A stretch of 64,000 nt of DNA from Asterias amurensis (Eukaryota; Echinodermata; Asteroidea; Forcipulatida; Asteriidae). The position numbers were made by a program, and so were the translations under genes. Location: contig NC_092650.1 in the NCBI RefSeq assembly GCF_032118995.1, positions 5,766,001 through 5,830,000 of the forward strand, given 5' to 3'. Of the stretch, positions 1-12,400 are shown one piece after another (within the stretch, counting starts at the first letter, position 1; every line of letters begins with the position of its first letter). The notes under the pieces were generated by a model, which saw only the letters and a program-made list of their open reading frames with translations, was not told where the DNA came from and did not search any database.

Positions 1-249
1 TACAATGGAAAGCTGCTGCATGCTCTGGACTTCTCAGTGGGCTTCTATAATAATTGCTGTTAATTTTAAAAGTGATAACCGAAAGTCCAAACATCTCTCT
101 TCTTCTCCCTTTAAAGTGCTGCTTCAGAAAATTTTAAGATTTCCGCACTGTGGCTGGGCGCACGCGTTCAGTCTAGTGGCGCAAATTTGGATGCAATGAT
201 TATCACAAGTTCACACCAACCATCTGTGTCTGTACTTCTACTCTAGAAA

Positions 250-453
250 CTATATATAATGGGGAGCCTTAGTTTCTAGAAGTACTCGATCTGGTGCTGA
301 TCTCACTGCAGCTGCCATTCCCAGTCCAGTCCACTTCTTTACGTCGTGCGTCCATGTTGTTGCTGGACGACTTCTCCTTCTCTTTCCCTCCACTGACCCC
401 TGGATTATTTCTTTGTACGAAACCTCCGCGACGCATGATACATTTCCATTCAT
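250..453 (-). mobile_element. LINE remnant (3' end of a reverse-transcriptase ORF)
   Basis: The minus-strand translation contains [20 protein letters not shown] followed by [14 protein letters not shown]. This is the basic, Trp-containing C-terminal signature found at the end of many non-LTR retrotransposon polyproteins, which typically read like GKRSRGRPRKRWxDDIKxWTG with a following AxDRxxW. Only about 60 residues are left and no reverse-transcriptase core is present, so it is a 5'-truncated dead copy. It ends just upstream of the first recognisable PRMT7 exon, so the plus-strand reading frame over 294-480 is the shadow of this remnant and not PRMT7 coding sequence. The clade was not determined. 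Confidence 0.7.
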
Positions 454-482
454 TCCAAGTTTTTTACTTTATCACTCTGCAG

Positions 483-3400
483 ATTTGTATTCTCTTGATG
501 TACACATCTTCACTTACTCGTCGAGTCATCTCCAATACAAGACGTTGGGCAATTTCCATGTCATCCAGTGAGACTTCAGAAATGCGGCATTTATTAGCAA
601 GGGTCAATCCGATGACTGGTAGCAATGAATGGGTGGTTGAGGACGCCACATACGATTATCATCAGGAGATTGCTCGGTCGGCTTACACCGATATGCTCCA
701 CGACGATGAAAGGGTATGTATCGTTCATAGAAACGACCCCAGGGAGAGCTGTGTGAGTTGTGGTATGGTTGCGAACCCTTAGGAGAGCTCAAATTTGGAT
801 AGATGCGATTATCAGAACCCTCCATCTTCTTGATGGTCGGTGAAGAGGGAGGGTTATCGCAACTAAAATTGGGGGGGGGGGAAATATCCAAAAAGGCTAC
901 CGTACTTGTGTATGGTCGGAACCCTTAGGAGGGCTCAAATTTGGATAGTTGCGATTATCGTAACCCTCCATCTTCCTGATGGTCGGTGAAGAGGGAGGGT
1001 TATCGCAACTAAAATGGGGGGGGGGGGGGAATATCCAAAAAGGCTACCGTACTTGTGTATGGTTGCGAACCCTTAGGAGGGCTCAAATTTGGATAGTTGC
1101 AATTATCGTACCCTCCATCTTCCTGATGGTCGGTGAAGAGGGAGGGTTATCACAACTAGAATGGGGGGGGGGAATATCCAAAAAGGCTACCGTACTTGTG
1201 TATGGTTGCGAACCCTTAGGAGGGCTCAAATTTGGATAAGTGCGATTATTGTAACCCTCCATCTTCCTGATGGTCGGTGAAGAGGGAGGGTTATCGCAAC
1301 TAAAATTGGGGGGGGGAAATATCCAAAAAGGCTACCGTACTTTTGTATAGCTTGAAATGATTACTGAACCAAAAGTGATTTAACAAGACCAGACAAGCAC
1401 AAAGACATTGAAGGGAAAATTTATCTCATTGTCTTTGAAAAAACTGATTTATTTTAACATAGTTTTGTTTCTTCAAGATGTTACACTGTGAAATATTGGT
1501 TTATCTTACATGTAGGCCTAGTTAAACAAAGAAATGCCAGACTTGTCTGGTCAAATATTTACTGGCTGGCAGTAGGACTACTGCAGTGTATATTTCTACT
1601 TTGTCCTTTTTTTGTACAGAATAAAAAATACTATGAAGGCATAAGACGAGCTATTAGAGTCATGCACGAGAGAGGGAAGAAGGCCCATGTACTAGACATC
1701 GGCACCGGAACCGGTCTACTGTCTATGATGTCGGCAGAAAGTGGGGCAGACTCTGTCCATGCGTGTGAGGTAAACCAATTAAGTCAAGGCCCAATTTCAT
1801 AAAGCCTGTAATCACAGGCAAACTGCTTAGCAGAAAATACACCAACCAAAATTCCATAAAGTTTACTTTGTAGCAACTGGTGCCCCACTCTTGATTTGCT
1901 CAGCAAAAATTTGCCTGGCAGTATTTTCTGCTTCAAGACTGTGGACACTATTGTCAAAGACCAGTCTTCTCTTTTGGTGTATCTAAACATATATGCAGTA
2001 AATAACACGCCTGAATTTGAGCTCAATTGGTCGTCGAAAGTGCGAGATATGAATGAAATAAAAAAAAAACCCTTGTCACACCGAGTTGTGTGCTTCCAGA
2101 TGCTGGATTTCAAGACCTCAGATTCTAAACTTGAGGTCTCGAAATCAAATTCGTGGAAAATTACTTCTTTCTCGAAAACTACGTCACTTCAGAAGGAGCC
2201 ATTTTCTCATAATGTTTTATATTGTCAACCTCCCCTATTCTTCGTTACCAAGTAAGGTTTTATGCTAATAATTATTTTGAGTAATTAGGAATAGTGTCCA
2301 CTGCCTTCATAGGGCTTCTTAAATGGACCAGAATTTTGTTCACAGTATTCGAAATGAGAAAAGACAGCACAGATGTCATAAAAAACCCAGATAATGAATG
2401 TTTGGCATTTGTGCAGTGGTGAGAATTGTTTTTTGTTTAAATGGAATGTTCTTTTCAAATTAGCCTTATTGTTGAATGGAACTTTTTTTTTTAAATGGTA
2501 TTCAAAATCGAAGTTTGAATAGAGTTAAACATATTTAAGTAATTAAACATGTGTCATTCTATTCAATTTATCAGTTTGAATCGTTCATTACTGTTTTTAC
2601 AGGCATTTGAACCAATAGCAGAGGCAGCCAAGAAAATCATTGCAGAGAATGGCTTTGCAGACAAAATCAAAGTGGTCTCTAAAAGGTCAACAGAGGTCAC
2701 AGTTGGGCCAGGTAGGCTTGCAAAACATCAGACTTATCAGGAGACATTTAGTAACAAATAAAATAATTTTGACCCTTGAGCCGTGTCTGCAGTTTTGCTA
2801 CAGCTAAGGCTATAGCTGGATTGGGCGTCATCATACATTGAAATATAAGACGTCCTTAGCAACACCCTTACTCAGGCATGCAGCTCTTCTTTTTTCTTTT
2901 TTTTTTATTTTTTTTTCTTTTGATGCACCTAAGAGCATAACAAACCTCAACATTTTCTAGGGTACCATTGTGGGTCTCATGTCCCGTGGCGTTTTGGCTG
3001 CCTCGCTCCGCACTTGCATTGTGCCTTTGAAAATGTTCCTCTTTTTTTTTCAACGGGCAGTTGCATGCCTACTTACAGTTGTACAGGGTTTGGCTTAAAG
3101 CCATTGGACCTTTTTGGTAAACAGTATTGTCCAAGGCCCACACTTCGTGTCTCACAACTTCTATATCAAATAACAAACCTGTGAAAATTTGGGCTTAACC
3201 GGTCATCGGAGTCAGGAAAAAATAACGGGAAAACCCACCCGTGTATCCGCGCGTTTCGCCGTGTCATGACATGTGTTTAAAATAAATCCGTAATTCTCGT
3301 TAACGAGAATTGATATTGTTTTACTGTTTTCTCAAAAAGTAAAGCATTTCATGGAATAATATTTCAAGAGAAGTATTTCACCACTACCTTCTGTAAACCC

Positions 3401-6400
3401 TGTAAGTTATTTGTAAATCTGTGAACTTTTAATTTTTTTTCTGTTCTGAAAGGGTCCAATGGCTTTAACATTTGTTAACACTTTTAGTGACTAGCCATCA
3501 TGACCAGTAGCTTGTCAATTTACTGGTCCACCAGCTTTTTCTCTAGGAAACATTTCAAATAAAATTAGCTGTAGGGATGCTTTTCGACACTGAACTGGAC
3601 AGCGAAACCACTTGCAGAGAATTCTGACTTGTCCCCAATCAGGAAGGGACTTGAAACCCAAATCTACATGGAAGGTTCCGTGCTGGGTTTCGAACCATGG
3701 GCCCTGGGGTGGATTTCACAAAGGTAGTCTTAACTTAGGACTAGTCCTATAGGCAATGCTAAGAGATATGACCAGTCCTAAGTTAGGACCAGTAACTCAT
3801 CCTAACTTGGGACTGGTCCTATCTCTTAGCATTGCCTAGGACTAGTCCTAAGTTAGGACTACCTTTGTGAAATCCACCCCTGGTCCACAGAGGTGAAAGG
3901 CAGGGAAGAGACCACTGAGTCAACCTGGGTGCCAACAAGAATGTAGGCATGCCAGAAAGTGCCGGACTAAAAGTAAACAGTTGAAGATTTAAAAAACGTG
4001 TATACTTGTATCTACTTGCCCGACACTAAAAACACTGGCCTGGACCTGTGGTCTGGTGTACATTTTGAGGCCCAACACAGTCCCATATAAACTATCTTGT
4101 TTCAATATTATTTGTCATTTCAGACGGGGACATTCCTCATAGAGCCAACATTCTTCCTGCTGAGGTATTCGATACTGAATTGATCGGTGAAGGGGCAGTA
4201 CCAACCTACCTCCACGCCCACAGACATTTATTACAGGTAGACTCAGCTATCTATTTGTTCATAGTTCATTAGAATGGATGTTGAAGATAAGGTTTTGTTT
4301 TGTTTGTTTGTTTGTTTGGCCTTTGAGAAAGACTCTGTTTGGGTCAAAACGTCAGGCCATTAACAAATTTTTGGCTTTTATATGCCATAGGTCCTTTTGG
4401 TTGGTAAGCAATTTGCAACAGCTAATTCTATTTTTTTATTTGTTTGTTTAAAATGCTATTCATAAATACCTCAGACAGTTTCGCTATTCCTATTGGTGGA
4501 GAGCGCATCACATGGGTGTGTATAAACCTTTGTTTATGACCAGTAAAAAGTGTTGAAACATGGGCGTGACACGTGAGCTTGCACCTGTTCTTATAAGACA
4601 GTTTCTTCGTTCCTATTGGTCGAGAGCAACAGCGGAAACAGTTGTGCCACATCACGCGATACGCGCCGCGACGCGCATAGCATTCCCTTAAAAGGAGTTG
4701 TTTACCCGAGGACAGCGGAGGGCTTTACCATTTTATAGCTGTAGGGGTGTTGTGTTGAAAGAAATCATTGATCAATTAAAATTTGCATTTATTTTACTTT
4801 TTGACAAAAAAGTGTTGATGTTTTTGACAGAAAAGGTATTTATGAATGGGCATCAAAGTGTGTTCAATCGGTTTTCAACTAGTGGTTTAAACCCGCCAAG
4901 GCCTGGTTCTTGATAATTTATCTCGACTTCGTCTCGGTAAAATTATCAAGAACCAGGCCTCGTTCGTCGTTGGGATTAAACCACTAGTTGAAAACCTCTT
5001 CACCACACATTGATTCCCTTAATAAAGACCCCTTGCATGTGGCGTCACAACCTCAAAAAGCACCCTCACTGGGGTCAAAAAGCACCCTCACTGGGGTCAA
5101 AAAGCGCACTCACTGGGGTCAAAAAGCGCCCTCACTGGGGTCAAACAGCGCCCTCACTGGGGTCAAAGGAAGCAAATCATTTGATGATAGCTGTTCTTTG
5201 TGCGTAAAAACATGCGCGTGTGACATCAGCATTCCAAGAGCGTTGGCATTATGCAAGAGGTCTATTAACAGATTAATGCTCTCTTAATGTAAGTCCATAA
5301 CACTCAAGGCAATCGGTCTTTTTAGGACTGGTGCTGTTCGTTTCAGAATTCAGACTTCAATAGCAATGATAACTTTTATCTCCTTCCACGATTTTCAGGA
5401 AGATTGCATCTGTGTCCCCCACTCGGCGACTGTTTATGCCCAAGTCATCCAATCAGATCTCATCTGGGAATGGCACAAACTCCAACCAATCAAAATCCCC
5501 GGCCACAGCAGCGTCAAACCCCCAGCCAAGATGGACGCCTGCTCCGGGGCAGCCTCGGTCCACGACATCCAACTCAGTCAGGTGTCACCTGAGCAGTTCC
5601 AGCCAATCACCTCCCCCCTCGCTATGATGGACTTCAACTTCAGTCGTGGGGATTTCCGAGAGAGCGGATTGGCGACCGTCGATGCCGATGTCCTGACGGA
5701 GGGAATATGCCACGGAATCTTCATGTGGTGGGACTTGAGCATGGACACGGAGGGTGAGATTCGGTTGAGTACAGCGCCCTCTTGGGCCCACCCTGACGGA
5801 GAAGAGGCCCAGTGGAGAGATCACTGGATGCAAGCCGTCTACTTCTTTGATCAACCTCTGCAGGTGCAGAAAGGTGAGTTTAAAGACCTATGTAAATGTA
5901 ACAGTAGAGGCCACTACAGTAAGCAGAGCCATGAAATAATATATACAACAGATTACTCAACAATTGTCTGCTAGCAGAAATGATCAGGATACCATTCACG
6001 AATTGTACATGTGACATGGTAGTTTAGCTGGTAGCCTTATTCTAAGCATAATTTTGCAATGCTAATGTAACGCAGAGATTTAATATGATGATATGGCAAG
6101 ACTCCGGTTAACTATTACTAGAAGAAGAAACGTGTGATGCTGGCGGACTGGAGTCATAGAGTTGTGGAAACGACTGAAGAAAACACTTGAAACAATTGTC
6201 TGGGTCTGGTCTTGGTTTATTACAAGTTGACTATAGCAATACAATTGAAACAGGTGCTGGACCTAGCTCAAAGGTTGGAGAGGCAAGTCTCTTGTATAGA
6301 GAAATTTGAAGGAGTAGTCGAGGCCCAGAGTGAATGTTGGGCAGAGGCTACGTAGGATTTTGGTGGTGGGGGAACTCTTAATTTAGAAATGGTGTCACAC

Positions 6401-9400
6401 AGAAATAACATAAGATTGGTGACATCATTACGTAGAAGTGAGATGATGTATGGTCAACAGGGGGGGGGGGGGTAAGGGTGGGTGGTCAGGAATGTGAGTG
6501 GTGGCTTACCTGGAACTGGGCTGACATAGGATATGGCCCACCTATTGATGTGTAAACAACTATTTGGGAATTCTAGAGATAACGGTGGGAAATCATCCTT
6601 ACACTTTTTTTCTAAGCTACTTTTTGTGCTTAAAGCCATTGGACCCTTTCGGTACAAAAGAAAAAAAAAAGTTCACAGATTTACAAATAATTTACAGGGT
6701 TTACAGAAGGTAATGGTGAAAGACTTCTCTTGAAATATTAGTCCATGAAATGCTTTACTTTTTGAGAAAATGGTAAAACAATATAAATTCTTGTTAGCGA
6801 GAATTACGGATTTGTTATAAACACATGTCATGACGCGGCAAAACGCGCAAAAACAGGAGTGGGTTTTCCCGTTATTTTCTTCCGACTCCGATGTCCGATT
6901 GAGCCTAAATTTCCACAGGATTGTTATTTTATATATAAGTTGTGATACACGAAGTGTGGGACTTGGACAATACTGTTTACCGAAAGTGTATGATGGCTTT
7001 AAGCAGCTCTATGAATTTGGGCCGGGGTCCCAATTTCATAGAGCTGTTTAGGCCGCAGAAAATACTGCTTATTAGCAAATGAGTGGGGCACTAATTGCAA
7101 CAGTGGAAACTTTATAGAATTTTGGCAGGTAACCATGCAGTTTCTGTTTTTTTTTCTAATTTCAGCAAGATTTGTTTGTGTTTAGCAAGTTTTTGTGCTT
7201 ATCCCTGGTCATTTGAGCCCTGGTCAGCACACTGTTATTCCCTACTCAGTTAGAATGGAAACATTACATAAATATATTCCAAAAATAACACTCCAAAAAT
7301 ATTGTTTTCATCTTGATAGGAGAGAGGATTCATGTCACATTATCCCACGATGATTACAGCATGTGGTTTAATGTCGGCCACACTGAATTGCCTAAGGTTG
7401 ACATCGAGAGACCGATATGTAGATGTGGAGCCCATGTAGTCTGGAGCCGACCAAGGATAGGAATGCTTAATGATGCTACACGAACAGGGAAATATACACA
7501 AGTTCTGCAAAAGGTTTGGAGATGTTACCAGTAGACCCCTTCCACAACGCGCAGCGCACTCACACATGCAAATCCTGTCCTCCATTTTGAGAGTCAAAAT
7601 CAGGCACAAACATATGCACAAAAGATTTGACTCCCAAAATGATGACAATGGTAGACACGCTTTTTTGGAGGTGCATTGTGGCAACCTCGTCCCCAGGGTG
7701 TGTCGAGCGGTTACAAGGTTGACTGCTCTCTCACCCTGGTATTGGATCATTTGCATATCCAAAATATTTGGATATGTATGCAAATTAAAATAGTCTGGCT
7801 ACTTTTTGATATTCACATCTTCTTTGTCATAATCTCGTAGTACGGTACCAGATTCAATAGCTTGTTTACATCTTTGGATGCCGGCGGCTGGCTGTACCTA
7901 TGAATATGGAACATATTCTAATATTGTAATGTCATTGTCCAATCAGGGTCCAATAAGGAGTTTCCATCCCAGGGTTTACTGTTGTAAACATGGTTGAAAA
8001 TAAAGTAAACCATGGGGACGAGGTAGCGTTGTGGGTGTACCGAAATCAATAGTCCCCCCTTGCAATACCCAAAATGCTACCAGGTATACTGAGGTCCCGC
8101 GCACACTTTTATGCACAAAGAACAAAATGTTGACTTTGTGTCCGTTAAATACCTTTCAATTCTTTTGAGTATACTTAAAGACACTGGACACTATTGGTAA
8201 TTGTCAAAGACCAGTCTTCTCATTTGGTGTATCTCAACATATGTATAAATTAACAAACCTGTGAAAATTTTAACTTAAATGGTCGTCGAAGTTACGAGAG
8301 AATGATGGAAGAAAAAAACACTCTAGCCGCACAAGTTGTGGGCTTCCAGATGCTTGAGTTTGAGACCTCAACTGAGGTCTCAAATTCAATTCAAATATTT
8401 TAGCGAGAAATTACTTCTTTCTCAAAAACTTTGATACTTCAGAGGGAGCCGCTTCTCACATTGTTTCATACTATCAATAGCTCTTCATTGCTCATTACCA
8501 AGTAAGTTTTTATGCTAACAATTATTTTGAGTAATTACCAATAGTGTCCAGTGCCTTTAATAAGAAAGACAAATGAGATAAATCCTCTCTTACAATTATC
8601 TCACCCTTTCTTTTAAAACAAATTCTGGTCTAGGAAAGCCCTGTGGTCTTGTAGATTTTTAACCAAAATTCTAGCCCTGCGATGAAGCTCCCTCCTTTAC
8701 CGTCTGCACCACAGAGATTTGTGTCGGTAAAGCAAGAACTGATTTTGAGCTCGTTGCTAAGTTGGTTTTATATTAGTTCTTCATTATTATTGATATTTCT
8801 TCCTTAAATCTTGTCATCTCAACAGGTGGTTAAGAAAGAGTCATTATGTGTCAGCATTAGTGACGGTTCTATGTTACCTCTGATAGCTGCAAGACTGGGT
8901 GCCACACAGGTAAAAGATACTGATAGATCATCCTTCTCATACACAATCTGTGTGAACTAAACATTGGGTTGCCTCCATAGAGTTACATATAAGAACTAGA
9001 GCGCGCACTGGCCTATATACGCGCCCCGGCATGCACGCAGGCGGCCATTTTCTAAGTGGCATCCCACAGCGTGTGTTTGTGCGGCCATTTTGTAAGTTGA
9101 ACAAAACAGCATCGCGTAGGGTTTAATAAACACAAACTCCAACGTGTGTTTCATATTCACTGCGCGTACAGAATGGCGCGCGTGTGTCTCCTTGCGGTCC
9201 TGTCGCGTTTGTGCACGAAGCATCACCCGTGCGCCCTCTAGTTCTCATATACAACTCTATGGTTGTCTCTCAAATATCTCAAGGGTTGTATCTCAAATAG
9301 TCTGGTGCCAATTCTTGGCCCATAGGGCTCGTAGGGGTTGCTCTTTCCATTGTGCTTATACATGTTTAACAAAGTTAAACACAGAATATACATCTACATT

Positions 9401-12400
9401 TCTTGAGTTTGTTGATGGGATTGATGATTGTTGGTGGGTTTTGTAGAGTCGGTCGTGTTGTATTTCACTTACTGTTTTAATGATGGTTTCCACCTAAATC
9501 GCCCATTTCATCGCTCACAGGCATGTCTTATGACAAAAACTATAAGTATTTAGATTAGGTCTAATTGTAAAAGACAAATCCAACTGTCGAACTTTTCTTG
9601 CGTAAATCACTAACAAAATAGCTCAATGCAATTCCTATGGACTTCTAGAAGTGGAGCCATCTGTACGGAAGTGGGCGTTGCTAACAGTTGGCTGATCCAC
9701 AAACCTATTATTGATATTATTTCACCTTTCTCGTAGGTGTATACCCTGGAGCCTAACTCTCTCTGTCGTCGTGTCATGGAAGACATGATCAAGTCCAACA
9801 ATCTCATCGACGACATCACTGTACTAAATCAAAACGCTCAAGAATTACCCAATGAGATATTCAAGAATCAAAAGGTACAAGCGTGGGTTCCAATCTCACC
9901 CGAGTGATATGCCTGTGATTTATTTTCCCACAGAACTCGGGTAAATACTGAGTCTACAGTGCTGAGAGACTTTGGTGTGTGGGGGTAAAAACCAAAATGA
10001 ATATCCCGATGCAAATTTAACATCTATTAAAGGTAAAAGCTTGTTATGGAATTTTGGTCTTGGTTAATTATTGGTTTATTGAATGAATTCATGTGGATCA
10101 GTTTGGCATAGCAAACAACTTTCCCTGCCTTTTTACCTCTTAAAGACACTGGACACTTTTGGTAATTTTTAAAGACCATTCTTCTCACTTGGTGTATCAG
10201 CAACATAGATAATGGAACAAAAAATACCCTTGGAACACAAAGTTGTGTGCTTCCAGATGCTTGATTTCGGAACCTCACAATCTAATTCTGAGGTCTCAAA
10301 ATCAAATTCAGAAACTTTCTTCTTTCTCCAAAACTACATTACTTCAGAGGGAGCCGTTTCTCACAATGTTTTATACTATCAACAGCTCTCCATTGCTTGT
10401 TACCAAGTAAGTTTTTATGCTAGCAATTATTTTGAGTAATTACCAATAGTGTCCTCCTATAGACCAATCCATTTGTGCATTGGCCGATGCGGTGCTGCCC
10501 AGCGGTCAAGCACACCGTACTCAAGCTTTGATGTTTTTGATCAGTAGAGTGTGGGTTCATATCCTGGTCGTGACACTTGTGTCCTGAAGCAAGACACTTT
10601 GCCATTCTTGCATCCTCCTTCGGATGGGATGTAAAGCCGTTGGTTGAGTGTGTTTGTGTAATGCACATAAAAGAACCCAGTACATTTATTGTAAAGAGAA
10701 GGGGTCCACCCGGTGTTTCTGGCAGTGGCTGCCGAGTGTGCAGGAATTGGTCCCATAAATCATTAAACAAAATATCTTGATCCTTCCAGATTGACGTCTT
10801 GATGGGAGAGCCATTTTTCATCTCCAGCATCCTACCCTGGCACAATCTGCACTTCTGGTACGCGAGGACAGCCCTAGCGTCCCATCTAGCGGACAGCGCC
10901 CTCATACTGCCATGCTGTGCCAGGCTCAGGGGTGTGGCGCTGGAGTTTGAGCACCTGTGGAAGTTCCATGCTCCTGTGGGCGACATCGAGGGCTTTGATG
11001 TTAGGATATTTGATAGTCTTGTGCAGGTAAAGAGGAATATTAAAAAAATTGACTTTTAATTCAGAGTATTCAATTAAAGGTGTTGCTTAGCATTGGAAGA
11101 AAGTGTACATAGCCCTTTTCACACTACTCTTTTCCCTGGGGTTCCCCCTGGGAAATAACGGCCGGCGTTTTCACACTATGACCACTCTGCCCCCTCAATA
11201 GGATTCACGCTTAAAGCCGAGCATTAGTTGGCAATTCTCAGTAACCAATGTGATTACAAAAATCCAATAAGATTGCAGTATGCTATTGAGGGTACACTTT
11301 TTGCGACGTTGACACTTTGACATGACAACAGAAGTTCAAATTGGCGCAAGACTTGCAAAGTCTAAATAAAATGCATGGTTGTGAACAACTTGGTTCCAAA
11401 TATTCAAATTGGCTTGAGAGTTGCACAGTCTATAATGCATGGTTGGGACCAACTTGGTTCCAAATATTCTAATTGGCTTGAGAATTGTAGTCTATAATGC
11501 ATGGTTGGGACCAACTTGGTTCCAAATATTCAAATTGGCAAGAGACTTGCACAGTTTATAATGCATGGTTGGGACTAACTTGGTCCCAAAAGTTCAAATT
11601 GGCAAGAGACTTGCACTGTCTAGGTTTGGACTAACTTGGGCCAGGAAGTCAGAATTGCCCCGATTGACTTTGCACAGTTTATAATGTTCTGTTTTTCACT
11701 TCTGAATCCCAGAGATCCTCACACATCAGTGATGCTGCAACTGAGCCACATCATCTATGGGAATACCCGAGCCGAACACTCACAGCGGACTTTGACCTTA
11801 CAGAGTTTGACTTCACTCGGCGTGTACCCACCGATACAGTAGTACAAAAAGGAACAGTTGAAGTCCTTGGGTGAGTATTTCATTAAAGATTTCGAATTGT
11901 TTTGCCATATTTTTCTAAGAGAGGCTCCAAGGTCAAATTCAGTTCCGTGATGCACCCATTAGATAGAGACCTTGTGAAAGTGTGGACAAAATTACAAATC
12001 TCGAATCTCTTTTTAAAACGTTGTAAAATACCGCGTTACTTTAAACTCTTTCAGAGCAAAATTGTGAAACTGCTTACTGTGCGAGCAGTAAGCGAAGAAT
12101 GCCTTGTAATGTGAAGCAAAAGTTCCCTGCTAACCCGTGAAATACACTTGGCGTTAGGGTGGAATTCCTTGCTTTTGTAAGCGCAGGCTCTTTGCTTTCG
12201 GTAAGCAGAGCCATGAAATTGGGCCAAGAACTCGAGTCTGGTGCTCTAAGCCACAGGACTCCACTGAAGAAAGAAAAGTGTATTCATTGAATTTCTGTTT
12301 CCTTCCTCATTTGTTTCAGGGACGGCTTGTGTCATGGCATAGCCTTATGGATGGAGTACCAGATTGATGAGAACACCTGGATCTCCACGGGTCCCTCACA

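Noticed and set aside
5052-5166. Regularly spaced repeat resembling a small CRISPR array.
   Set aside because: Units are contiguous with no unique spacers and lie in an intron of an animal gene; it is a minisatellite.
10420-10986. A 188-codon minus-strand frame over 10420-10986.
   Set aside because: It is antisense to PRMT7 exon 9 and a SINE, and has no recognisable domain.
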